Shown: positions 23,995 to 35,200 of the stretch, one piece after another
Numbering within the stretch: the stretch's first letter is position 1
Layout of the letters: every line of letters begins with the position of its first letter
Source: Prinsepia uniflora
Lineage: Eukaryota; Streptophyta; Magnoliopsida; Rosales; Rosaceae
Length of the DNA stretch: 64,000 bases
Direction of reading: 5' to 3'
Assembly (NCBI GenBank): GCA_032719365.1
Contig: CM064866.1
Span: forward strand, 78,472,916-78,536,915
Made by a program: the position numbers and the translations under genes
The notes under the pieces: model-generated
Databases searched by the model: none
What the model was told of the DNA's origin: nothing
Seen by the model: only the letters and a program-made list of their open reading frames with translations

Positions 23995-24153
23995 GGACGT
24001 CTAGTACGTCCAGCGTCTATGACGCTAAGCATCGGGGATGCTGTACCTGAACGGGGTTCGGGGATTGAACTCGGAAATTGAGACCCGAGTGGCACGCATA
24101 GCCTTGTGATTGTGACCTTATTGACGTCAGGGACGTCAGACATCAGGGATGTC
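23995..24153 (+). repeat. array of five covarying mini-hairpins
   Basis: Units: GGACGT/ACGTCC (23995-24011), AGCGTC-TAT-GACGCT (24012-24026), AGCATC-GGG-GATGCT (24028-24042), GACGTC-AGG-GACGTC (24123-24137) and GACATC-AGG-GATGTC (24139-24153). In every unit a change in the left arm is matched in the right arm. The sister LTR has the equivalent array at 54956-55076. Confidence 0.85.
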
Positions 24154-24626
24154 GGATTGGAGTGTATAGTGCAGTGGCTAAAATAATGGTTATGGTTTAT
24201 ATTATATGCCTTATGGTTCATATTACTGGATTTATGAAATAACTCTTGGATTTACTTTTGGAAATTGAAACTATGCTTTGGTTTCCGGGCTAAGGCCCTA
24301 ACGGTTATTTCTGAATAAATATGGGATTATTGGTTTTGGTGCATGCATATGATTTTACTGAGGGGCATAAATGTCTTATAAATGTTTTAAACAGACTTGT
24401 TTATTTTCGTCCACTCACAGCTTTTGTTTTCAATGCCTTTCAGGTTGATTCCGGATACGACTGCAGCAGAGACTTGAGCATCGCACACCTCCTCCATCGA
24501 TCCTTACGCACTCTGGAAGCCCGTTTGGGCAATGGCAATCGGTTATCCCTTGTCTGGCGCCTCTTGTCAGACGGGAGCACGTCACATTCCATGGTAATCC
24601 CGGGGGAATTGGGATGGGTCGTGTCA

Positions 24627-26315
24627 ATTTTTCCCTAATTTTCCGGATTTTTCGGCGAAATAAACCTTAAGGACCTAAACTTCCGACCTCCCGAAATTAT
24701 CCCGAATGACTCCCAAACAACTCGAATCCTAAAGGGAAAATGTTAATTAGACTGAAAGGAACAATTTCCATGTTGACCGTGATCGGATATGACATCGCAC
24801 GCACCGTCACGCGCCGTCCAAAGTGGCTGCGCGTGAAGGCCACGCGCCAAGCTACAGTGTCATCGTTCTTACCCGGATAGACTGATAAACGGGTCTGTCA
24901 CCCGCGACTCAACCCGACCAGTTCAAGCTCAATTCTCAATCAATTCCTCCCATTTTCAATCCTATTATCTTCTCTAACCTATTAATTTCAGGTCCGTACT
25001 AATGATTAACCTCGACTGTCCCTAAATCGATTCAACCCAGACTTGAACAGACGAACGGGTTGTCACCAAGAACTCACCCAAACTAACTCCATTCTCCAAT
25101 TAATTTCACCAGTAGATTAAGGGAACTTAGACGAACACAATGGTACAATCTATTGAACTCGCCGTTACCTGGAAGTCGTCGTCCTCAAGCTCGAAAATTC
25201 TCAGAACCAGGGAACTCCGTTCTTGGCCAATTCGTGAGTGTCGTCCCTCGAAATCGACGTGGTTGGTTTCCTTTTGCTCCCAGAAGACTAGAATGGCCCT
25301 TGGTTTCGATCAACAAGCCTCAGAAATTGAATGTGGTTTTTCCCTCCAACTGGTTCTTCTCTAAACTGGTACCTGGGCTCCTGAGCAATCCTTGCTCAAT
25401 TTGCTTGATCTCGTGCACGGTTATGCTTCTGCTGCTCCCAGAAAACTCTCAGTGTGTCTATTTTGGTCCCAAAACCAGTAGAAACTGAACTCTGAGATTT
25501 CCCCCCAAAAACCTGAAAATGGTTCTTCACTGGTTCTCTCAAACTCAACCCTCTCACTGATGCACAAATGACCCCAATTCAATCCTCACTCCATTCCCAT
25601 ACACGGTTAGTCGATCGGTGTGGCCAGCAGCCCGTGGGAGACCAACTCGGGTCTCTGAAAATGTCTCCCACGCACACAGAAACCATGGCCATTCCTTGCA
25701 CTCCCGTGCCCTGAATTCTGCCCAAACCGTGCACCAAGGCCACGCAGTCATGCTTCCACTACCTAAATCCACATAAACAAATTGTCTGAGCCATTCCACT
25801 AGCCATAAACAATTGCACGCACAAGACCCACGGTCGTGCACTCTGTTTTTCACGGTGGTGAACAGTAACCGCCGTGAAATGACCAAAATGCCCCTCTGTG
25901 CAATAATTACCAAATTGCCCTCCAACTTCCGTGACCCGTAACTTGGTCATCCGACGTCCGTTTCGCGCGTGCCGCTTGTCGTTGTACTCAGGGCGTCGAG
26001 ACGAACATAACAGTCTTCGAGTCAAATGAATATCAATTGTCAAACAAAAAGTCAACTTTTACCCTCATAACGTCTAATTTACGATAATGCCCCTGGGCTT
26101 CCGCACGTCATAACTTTCACCCTGTTCGTCCGAATCGGACGTGCCACCTGTCTATGAACTCGTGACGTCCCGAACTACGTCACGGTCATCACTCAACGTC
26201 CGTTCGACCCTCCAATCAAAAGTCAACAAATTGACCATACGAATCACAAGGGTAAAAACGTCATTTTATTCAATATTTTATAATATTACATTTTCAGAAT
26301 GTCCGGGGTGTTACA
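24627..26315 (-). repeat. 5' LTR of the outer chromovirus, second part (after the insertion)
   Basis: The first five bases are the duplicated ATTTT. The rest is near-identical to 9021-10700 and ends GTTACA at 26315, just before the outer target duplication CATGA. Confidence 0.93.
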
Positions 26316-27103
26316 CATGATGAGCAACGAAGTAGGAATCCAAGTGCGAAACTTTGGAACTTGGAGTATGTATTTGCCTAAAAAAAGGCATGGATGTACT
26401 TTGGTAGGCGATGAGTGCTAAATGGATCTCTTTGATTTGTTATCATATATTAATTTTGCTAAAAATTAATGTTAAATTTCATTCAATTTTTTTATAAAAC
26501 TAATAGGGTAGTTTGGCAAGCTGTTTTAAAAACATTCTTTCTGGGGAGGCAAGAAAGGAAATATGCATTCAATAATGTTGGGGTTTTTATCGAATAAATC
26601 GACAAATCAACCAAACTGAACTAGTCAAATTTTTTGCGCCGATTGAGGGTGGTTTTTAGACTACGTTTAGTACGTCGTATAAAGAATTTGATAGGATAAA
26701 ATAGTCAGTACAGTACGATATACCAAACGTGGCCTTAATGATTTTTTCTGAACTCATTAGTTTGTTCCCGCAAAGAAGAGCATACAAATTAGTTCCCTAT
26801 ATGGAGTGCTAATCTTATTCTGCACGAGGGTATGAAAATACCCAAATTAAAATCTACTAGACTGCTCATAAGTTCATAATCATTCGTTCAAAGCTAGCAA
26901 CTGTTCACAGAACTATGCATAACTCAACTTAAATTTATTCCGGAAAGCATATAATTGGCGTCACAAATAATCCGAAGTATGCAATCTCTTGTGCAACACA
27001 TGAAACACTTGATAATGTCATGTACCAAAAATCACAAAATAAAAATTACCCACCAATTCAATCAAATTTTCATAGATCATGGACCTTGTTGAGCTCCACT
27101 CCA
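26316..27103. other. AT-rich spacer with one tiny foldback sequence
   Basis: No gene is seen. At about 26655-26737 the ends ACGTTTAGTACGTCGTA and (reverse complement) ACGTTTGGTATATCGTA form an 80-bp foldback that resembles the ends of the MITE-like sequence around 40345 and 43440. This spacer is the 3' flank of the B3 gene. Confidence 0.5.
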
Positions 27104-30100
27104 CTACATGTTAACATCAAAAAGACGTTCACAGTCGTCATACCAATCAACTTCCGGGAGCATCCCAATGCCTTTGTAGTTGTCAACGAACTCAAATAGA
27201 TCATCAACATCCAACATCCTCATCATTGCTAGACTCTGTGATGATGACGATGAAGATCCAACACCTTCTAATGTAGATGGCTGGGTAGACATTTCAATAT
27301 GGCTGTTGAAGTTGTTCGCTTCTTCATGTTGCGTGTACGATGATGAAGCAGAATCCATAGACAAGGGCACAAGCTGGGTGTTATCTTCTGGTTCTTGCCT
27401 GCGTTGTTTGATAAGTTGTGCAAGGGATGATGTATCTTCTTCATCCCTAGCTACATAGGTATATGATGACATTGACAATAAAGACATGTCTGCTGCAGCC
27501 GCATTGTAATTGTTGCTATTGCTGCTGCTGGAGTTAGCTTCGTTGATTTTGGTGTTGTCGCTTGCAGAGTTCACAATGGTGCTGGTGGTGCCATTTGTGA
27601 TGTTGAGTTTAGGGTTGGTTGCATTGCTGGTTCTCCTCTTGTGGTTCTTGATAGTGGATGAGGAGGGCTCGGCTACCTGCACTGGCCTTGCCACCTTTTT
27701 TGTGGAGATGTACTGCTTCCTCACATGGAAAACAAGAAGAAGCTTAGTCTTTTTTTTTTCTTTCCCCCCGGTGAGATAGTGGCCAACAAGAAGCCCCAAA
27801 TTTTACGAAGTAAAGAACAAAGGGGGATGGTTCCCATTTTTTATACAATTGTATTGGGGGAGATAATTTATACACATTGGGAACCGATGGAGTTTGAGAC
27901 TTTCACTAAACAATGAAGAGGAATACCACTAGACCGTAGTACATGTTGCAACAAAACGGGATTTGGAAAACCCCTAATACATCAACCATTCTAGAGATAA
28001 CCCAAAGAAAAGAGGCTTAGTTAGACGACATGTGACCAAAAAACAAAAGTTCGGCCCACTATTAACAACAGAGCTGAACCAATTAGATTACTACAAAATT
28101 ATGCAGAACAAAATATACAGCAAAGATAACTGAGTTCGGATCCGCTTCCACACAGTTTAGAATATTTAAAGTGGAATATCATTTCTATCCAAATAAAGTG
28201 TACTACAAAAAGTTGACAATTCAGAATCCGTGTAAGAAACAGCTCTATATTAATGGTTTTACCATAAACTCATTAGATTTTTCTTCTTTATGGGAATATT
28301 ATTCTTTTTTTTTTTAAAAGGGAGGCCCAATCAAATGAATGCTATAAATAAAGACAAGCTTAAAACGCCAGTTTTAGACTTCTATTCTGGAGTTTGCAAG
28401 ATGCTTTTAGGCTGTCTTATTACAGATTCTGCCAACTAATTAGAACCGTTTCTGAACTTTTCAGGTCAGGTGCAAAATACTCGTGCTATGCGAGCGAGTG
28501 CCAACACAGCATCAAGTAGGTGCTCATCATTAGTATTCCTAAATTGTCCATACATGAAACTTCCCACCTTTATCCTCCCGACATATCGTCAAATAAACTT
28601 TTTGATTGGTATTCAATGAACTTAATATACAATAAATTCTGTATTAAGGAAGAACAGAGAACTTACAAGGTTCTTGTGGTCGTCCTCGTACAGATAAATG
28701 CTATCTCCAACCTCCAGCTTATTTTGCTTAACAAAGTCGCCTGATAAATTCAAAATATAAGGATGCTCTTGCCAGCAAAGTGAACAGAATTTTTGGCACA
28801 GAGTGACCGAAAACCAATGAATTCTATTAGGAAATGGAGGTTTTTACCTGTATTCTCAAATAAATACATGCGGCTGTTGTTATTGGACCAGTACCTATGT
28901 AAATTCAACAAGCAGGAAAAATATCCTTTAATAAATTAAGCTCTTATTATTTTCTATTAAATTATGAACTGAAAACAGTTTCCATAGAATTACTTGTATA
29001 TGAAGCCCCACCCCTGGTCGGAATAGAAATCTCTGATCACCAGCTGGATGCCTTCTTTTTCATAGAGCACTGGGAGGTATTCCTCTGCCTTCCTCTGAGA
29101 ATGAAGTAGTAAAACAAGGGTTCAGGACAGCTTGGACAACATCAGAGACTTACATGTCTTTTAATATAATGTGTCAGTAGATAAGGCAAACATATATAAA
29201 GAAGAAGAAGAAAATGGTGCAAAAATCGAGAAGTGAAAAAGGAATTTGCTATTGGACATCAGAATCATGATGCAGCAGTCAACAACAGTGATCAAAATCA
29301 AAGTACAGAAGTTCGTTGGTTGGCCTTTCACTTCTTTTTTTTCATCAATTTCAGAAAAAGAAAAGTAACAAGATGGGTAAAATGAATGTAATCCAAACAA
29401 GAAAAGATTTTACAAACAAACAATCTTCACCTTTGGAAGGACAATCCTGCCCAAAGATCCAACATCACTGTTCTTCAACTCCTTCTTAAACAACGCTCTC
29501 AATTTCTGCAGAAGAAAACCCACGGAGTTAATAATGTAAACAAAACCACATGCAAAATTCAGACTAGAGAGATCAAAAGCTCAGCCTCACCTTGTTATCT
29601 GGTGTGCACAACGTGTAGAGGTGCTTGTTGATGTTCTGCAAATCAGCAACAGCACCAGATGATGACGAAGAAATGGATCCTTGATCACCAACATCCCTTG
29701 AAAGCACTTTCCTCCTCAAAGAAGAAGAGCAAGCTTCAGAAGCAGCAGCGGCATTGGCATTGTTTCTGCTCAAACTGAGACTTCTCTTTCTGGCCATCCT
29801 TCTCTCAGTTCTTGCAGCCTTGGAGATTAGTGCACCCATAGCATGTTTTGACTGGTCCAGGCCGTCGTGTTCCCTGAATAGGACCACATTTGGCTGGACC
29901 AGGAATGGATACATAGGTTGACTGGCCTGCGGGTAAGGGTAACAATTGTACGCACATTGGAATTGGAGGCCTGGATTTGGTGCTAGGTACTGCACAGGAT
30001 TATAATAGTACTGAGAAGCGGAAGGGCAAGGAGTTGAAGGGAAACAGCTCATTGGTTCACAAACAGAAAATTGCACATGATTTGCCTCGTGAGTGCAGGT

Positions 30101-30145
30101 TATGGTCTTTGTTGAGGGCACAGAAGGTGGATGGAAGTTCTCCAT
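27104..30145 (-). CDS. LEC2: B3-domain transcription factor, LEC2-like seed-maturation regulator
   Basis: Six exons join in frame to 486 residues: 30145-29591, 29505-29431, 29094-28994, 28894-28848, 28740-28667 and 27712-27104. Residues 1-185 are a Pro/Tyr/Ser-rich N-terminus ending in a basic stretch (RTERRMARKRS). The B3 DNA-binding domain is residues about 186-285 (FKKELKNSDVGSLGRIVLPK, RKAEEYLP, YWSNNNSRMYLFENTG, DFVKQNKLEVGD). It is spread over exons 2-5, as in the ABI3/FUS3/LEC2 family. The long last exon encodes a Ser/Asn-rich region, RDEED, and an acidic end (LDVDDLFEFVDNY, EVDWYDDC), likely the activation domain. LEC2 binds RY (CATGCA) motifs and drives embryo and storage programmes. 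LEC2 is preferred over FUS3 or ABI3 from the LPKRKAE segment, the RDEE motif and the small exons. At 486 residues it is longer than the 363-residue Arabidopsis protein. Confidence 0.82.
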
Positions 30146-30189
30146 TTTCAGATTTATGAACAGAAAGAAGATATAGGTTGGGTGATCTC

Positions 30190-30510
30190 TGAGTATGGTT
30201 AACCAGAGAAGGTAGGGGCAGTTTTATGATCCCTAAGTTTGTCTTGGTTAACCAGAGAAGGTAGGGGTGGTTTTATAGTCTCTAAGTTTGCAAAGCTTAA
30301 TCCGAGAAGGTAGCGGTGGCTTTATGATCTCTAAGCTTGTGATGGTTAAACCAGAATATAAGTGGTTTATGGTCATGTTTGTGATGGTTAACCCAGAATA
30401 TAAGTGGTTTTATGGTCATATTTGTGATGGTTAACCAAGATGGTAAGCAGTTTTACGATCATGATTGTGATGGTTAAACCAGAGAAGGTAGGGGTAGTTT
30501 ATGTTAGTGT
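30190..30510 (-). repeat. tandem repeat, about seven units of 43-50 bp, just upstream of the LEC2-like start
   Basis: Each unit carries GGTTAA(A)CCAGA, then AAGGTAGGGG or ATATAAGTGG, then TTTTATG(G/A)TC and TTTGTGAT. Units begin near 30198, 30247, 30298, 30346, 30389, 30427 and 30470. They lie 45-365 bp from the ATG, so in the promoter or 5'UTR. GGTTAACC is itself palindromic. Confidence 0.75.
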
Positions 30511-31027
30511 TTTTCAGTGTGTGAGGGTGAGGGCATATAAGCTGCAGACCATGGGCAAGTTTGTAAACTTAGGATAATACCAGTGGAGGGTGCCCAGGTG
30601 TGGCAAAAGCAAGAGAGACACGTAAGGGGGAGCAGAGGAGTGAGGAAAAGAAAGAGGTAACAAAATAAAAAATTAATTAATGAAAGAGTGAGGAGGGGAG
30701 GTAGAAAACTGGGGTGACAGATAGAGTGTCGAATGGTAGAATAGGAGTGGTCAGATGGGGCGGAGTGAGACTACAAGCAGCCGGAGGCTGGTGGAATTGG
30801 AAAACCAACCTGACCAATCTCTGAGAAGAGAACAGAATCAGAGAAATGGTAGAGGCAGAGAGGAGAGGCTTCTTTTTGGCACTACCACTTCTGGTTCAAA
30901 TGTGGCAGACTTGGGCTAGCTAGCATTACCTTGCACAGAACACCATGATGAACCATGACTTACCCAATCACTCTTGCCTTCTCTTCAAGCCACAGCACTC
31001 ACTTGTCTGCTCCTCACTCCCAGCTTA

Positions 31028-31076
31028 TTGCTCTCAGACTCTCTCTCACACTCTTTCTCTCTCTAAGACAGCATCC
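31028..31076 (-). promoter_or_regulatory. GA-rich (GAGA-like) tract upstream of the LEC2-like gene
   Basis: Read in gene sense the tract is a run of GAGAGAGAAAGAGTG-type repeats about 900 bp before the ATG. GAGA tracts are bound by plant BPC proteins and can recruit Polycomb. The Arabidopsis LEC2 promoter has a known Polycomb-linked repressive element. The equivalence here is inference. Confidence 0.35.
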
Positions 31077-31100
31077 CAAGAGCAATATGGTGGGGTGGAT

Positions 31101-32139
31101 TGGCCATAATCCTCATAACTTCTAAGATGGAAAAGTTTATGGATAGCTATTTGCAGGGATGATTTCCTCTCTTTGCAACCAGGCTTTATGGTGCCTCAGA
31201 TGAGAAAATTCATAATGTTACATAAGAAAAAATCAAGCCCAACATAGCAAATTAAGACCTTCCTCGGAAATAGCATATCCTGAACCAAGCCTCCTAGATT
31301 GTTGGATTTAAATTGTTATATTTTTTATATTTTTTTAATAAGACATATTTTTTTTTGTTAGGGGGCGAGGGATGGTTTTAATATATATTATATATATTTT
31401 TACTTTATGTAATGTTAGGAATGTGAGTAAAAGATTGTAATAATGTTGGGAATGTGAGTAAAAAGGGGCAGCACAACCTGGTGAACTCAATGGAACTTGT
31501 GTTTTCATTTTCACTTTATGTTGAACCACTTCAAGTTCATTATTTGATGCCATGTCTTGCTTGTTTATCATTTCTTCAACCACAAAGCGAGAACTGAAGC
31601 CGCCCTTAAGTCCATCCTACATCAGAAACATTTCTTCTTTACAATCTTATAGTTGAAGCTGATGCACTCTACACAAAAAAATATGGAATACCTTCCCTTA
31701 TGTTTATGCTACTATTCTTGGCCTTGACACGGTGTCAAACATTGAGAAATGCAATGAATAATTACTAGTAGTAATAATAATAAATAATATATTGGTCCAA
31801 AATTATAAGCTATCATTTAATTTAGTCCACTTATTAATTTTAATTAATTTTATTTATTTTTATACCCATTTTATCTTTTAAATAGATAGCATAAATAAAT
31901 AATCATTATTGAACAAATATTTAAATTTGGAATAGTGAACACTTTCTATTTTATCAGGAATTTTAGTCTGACTAAGATTATCTGCATTAAATAAAACAAA
32001 ATTGTCAAAAAATAAAAATATATATATATATTAAGCCCAAATAATCATATGGAAAATACCTATAATATAGAAAAATAATAATTTATTGTATCAGCAAAAG
32101 AGATGTAACTATTTCACTTTCCCAAATATTTTACCATAA
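31101..32139. other. AT-rich intergenic DNA without a gene
   Basis: Only short, composition-driven ORFs occur. No splice-linked coding exon or clear repeat boundary is visible. Confidence 0.5.
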
Positions 32140-32395
32140 CTATAGGCAAAAACCATATATACTTACTTTTATTTACCTACCATGTGGGTGATCAATGTAG
32201 TTTACCTATAATATAGGAGATATATACAGTGTACCTAAAATATAGAAATACATTGCATTCTAACCTATCATATAGGAGATAAACGTAGTGTACCTAAAAA
32301 CCCACAAATTTTACCTAAACTATATGTAAAGAAACATATATACTTTTATTTAACTACTATATAGGAGATAAACACAGTGTACCTAAATAGGACAC
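32140..32395. repeat. degenerate tandem repeat 'TATAGGAGATAAACxxAGTGTACCTA'
   Basis: Three to four diverged copies alternate ATATAGGAGATA(T/A)A, then CAGTGTACCTA or its variants, and TTTACCTA(A/T)A. Copies are near 32210, 32270 and 32360. The array is AT-rich and noncoding. Confidence 0.55.
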
Positions 32396-33368
32396 CATAT
32401 TATCCATATACTGGAGCTAGCTTGTCGACATTGCCCATGGCTTGTGCTCACTCTCTCTTCTTCTGATTCTTCTTCAATTCTCGGGCCTTCATTTATCTTC
32501 TTATAGAGGATTCATTCGATCCTATTGATCATTTAAATTTCAAAGACTAGTAATTTTTTTGTCAAAAAAAACTGATAAGTAATATCTGATAATTGATTCA
32601 AAAAATTAGGTTTATTTTAGTATTTTCTTTTTAAATATTATAATGTGTTAAGTGGGTAAAAGAAGTAGTAAAGAAATAAAATAGGATAAAATACTGTTGT
32701 AGATTTAAAATAATCAGTATAGTGGACTACATTATATGTTGGTCATTCAAATTGGACTAATATATAATTAATTCTAATAATGATAATGGAAGTTCATATT
32801 AATTCCTACAAGTTTGTCAATATTTCTATCCACTAAAGAGGTTACCATCTCTGGTTTTGGACAAAATTGGAAGCCAAATAAACTTAGAATTCGCTACTTC
32901 ATGAACTTTCTTTATAGAAACGCAACTAAATTGGAACAGAAAGCATATAAAGATAATAGTTTATGCATAGAAGGTAATCCAAACAGCACATTAGCAAGCT
33001 GGGGATCCTAATAAAGGCGTAACAACTTGAGTCATTTATATAAAATTCACACATGCTACCTGCTAACAAAGAAATTCATATGATATATCATAATAGCATA
33101 GCCATGCTGAAATAAACAACCGTATCTAATAAAGGCTATATGAGTACTAATGCTTAATACTTACTGAGTTAGCCACATAATCACAGTGGTACTCACATTG
33201 ACTAGGAAACTCCATGACAACGAATCATTCATATATTCATCAACACAGTTAAAATTTCAACTGCTTCTATAAGAAATGAAGCTAGAGCAGATTTGGAAGC
33301 AATAACAGGAAAGAAAAACATGAATACTGAATTGTGATTAGAATCCAGGATAACTTGGATTTATATAG

Positions 33369-33715
33369 AGGTGATAAAGAGGCTTGAGAAAACTACATGC
33401 AAACCAGACATGCCTAGATGATAACACGTGCCCCAGACGGTTATATAGATGTCAATCATGGAGAAAAGTACGCAACCTGTGAAACTGGATATGGTGATGA
33501 ATTTTCAACAAGCCGCGTGCAAGCAACACCTCCCCCAGAAGGTTTTATAGATGCCAGTCGTGGAGAATAGCGCTAAACCAGTTTAACATCGACAAATAGA
33601 AGTGATAAAGAGGTTCAAGGAGCTGCATGCTACAAACATGCCCAGATGATTATAGCTACCCTAGATGGTTATATAGATGTCGATCATGCAGGAAAACCCG
33701 CAACTTGCTGACCGG
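33369..33715. repeat. three diverged copies of an approximately 115-bp unit
   Basis: Shared landmarks are GTGATAAAGAGG, then CATGC, then CCCAGA(C/A)GGTT, then ATATAGATGTC or ATAGATGCC, then ATCATGGAGAA and CGCAAC. Copies start near 33369, 33490 and 33600, the middle one being the most diverged. No continuous ORF crosses them. Confidence 0.6.
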
Positions 33716-33924
33716 GGAAATAACTTATGGTCAAAAAGGACAAACTGGTAAGTATTTCAGTTTATCATTTATATCCGTTCCTCGATTAATATATTTCAAC
33801 TATTTTCCAAAATGATAATACAAAAGCATTGTCAATCACACAGCTCCTCCTAAATTCAACAAACTGAATTATTTTGGACATCCAGTTGGCCTTCATTAGC
33901 TTATAGAATGCGAACTTGTCATAA

Positions 33925-34140
33925 TTTGTAACCTAATATAACAATAAAAAGATAATAGCATTATGGTTTAGGCTGCATTACTCAAAGAAAAGTTTCCAAA
34001 TTAAAGATTTTTAGCAGGCTAATATGGCATGGATAATTTAATACATGAGTGAAAGCGTATACAATCGAGGATGGTGCAAAATGGATAAGCATCTGACCAA
34101 TCTCCTGCAAATCAGAGCTCAGAAATGAAATCATCCAAAA
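33925..34140. repeat. duplicated segment, copy 1 (see 47315-47530)
   Basis: From TAACCTAATATAAC to ATGAAATCATCC the two segments are near-identical, with about a dozen or so differences by eye. Read on the minus strand, both start with a good splice acceptor (TCTGATTTGCAG). This suggests a shared gene fragment. No protein family is recognised. Confidence 0.6.
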
Positions 34141-34887
34141 GCTACAACGAAACTAACATCCCATCACTACATAACTTCTGTTTTACGAAAGTTATCAAAG
34201 TTAACAAGGGTTAGCCAAACAAAGAATAGGATTTCTAACCTGGTTCAAAATTTTGAACTTCTAGTATACATCAATCCTTTGTGAGGATAAATTGAATTTT
34301 TATTGCTTTCATCCGTAAAATATCTGGCTATAATGTTACATATGTTAGAAACTCAAGAGATTAACACGATTAAAGGACTTTATGATATATGGAAGCACAA
34401 AAATTAGCATTTCATTAACCTCCTGCCAAAACAGATGTTTATGATATTGATGGAACTTCAGTAAATATGTTTTTATATTCAAGTACGTCAATTATGAGAG
34501 GGGGGTGGGGGTTGGTGTTGGTTATTAGGTTTTGTGAACTATTTGTTAGAGTTTAGATCTAATAATGCATGAACAAGAAAACATGATATCAACCTTAGTG
34601 TTATAAGGATATCTCCAAACGTTATTTTTTCACTCAAAAGTGGAATTGACAAGATTGCAGTTCTTTCATAAGGATTCTTCTTCCGGATATTTTATAATCA
34701 TGTTGCAAGTTACAGACCAAATGCTAATCTTGGCAAGTGATAATTGGGTGCAATGCACATTCAGTTAGCTCTATATTTTGGATTTCAAGAACTGTTAAAT
34801 GCTCAACAATAACCACATCAAATCTCCAAAGGACAGTGATCAACATGGCTACTTAATAAAATCTGAAACCCCAAAAAGGGCAAAAGG

Positions 34888-34929
<42 letters not shown>

Positions 34930-35200
34930 TTATTACTTTAGTACCTAAAAGTCATCCTCCAGCAAGTAGATACTATAACGATAACGTAATCAGGCTATTG
35001 TATTAGGTTATTGACTATCAACAATTCTATGGTGTGTCTGTCTACAACGAAAAGATAGGTGGAAATGTTCATGAAATTAGAAGAAGATGAGAAAGGCAAA
35101 GGGCAGGGACATATATGATGTGCTTTATAAGATTCTGAAGCAATGAAGCTTTTGTAGTTCAATTTGTTTGGAGGACAGGTTTCCAACAGTATAATTCTAT
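34141..35200. other. AT-rich DNA with a (TA)n microsatellite
   Basis: No gene is recognised. A TA dinucleotide run spans about 34892-34923. Confidence 0.5.

Larger units (their letters stand above)
16631..24626 (+). mobile_element. solo LTR of a related Ty3/gypsy family, with two insertions inside
   Basis: It begins TGTAACGACCCGTCCC and ends GGGTCGTGTCA, flanked by ATTTT on both sides (16626-16630 and 24627-24631). Removing the two insertions it contains leaves about 2940 bp. That matches in length and order the solo LTR at 52628-55512, to which it is clearly related. It holds no primer site, polypurine tract or polymerase, so it is the product of LTR-LTR recombination. It reads opposite to the host element. 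Confidence 0.9.
7679..26315 (-). mobile_element. Ty3/gypsy chromovirus (Tekay-like), complete but defective, with nested insertions
   Basis: The ends are TG...CA and the flanks are a perfect 5-bp target duplication, CATGA (7674-7678 and 26316-26320). The minus strand is the coding strand: 5' LTR on the right, then primer-binding site, gag-pol, polypurine tract and 3' LTR on the left. The right LTR is split by the solo LTR 16631-24626. Without it, the two LTRs are about 3022 and 3024 bp. The first 180 bases of the LTRs differ at one position, so the element is fairly young despite its broken reading frame. Order PR-RT-RH-IN plus a C-terminal chromodomain-like tail places it in the chromoviruses. 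The Tekay assignment is from motif resemblance only. Confidence 0.92.

Noticed and set aside
27510..27779. plus-strand hydrophobic ORFs across the last LEC2-like exon
   Set aside because: They are antisense shadows of Asn/Ser-rich codons in a well-supported exon.
34892..34923. TA-rich run as a possible promoter or matrix attachment site
   Set aside because: It is a simple dinucleotide microsatellite with no associated transcript evidence.
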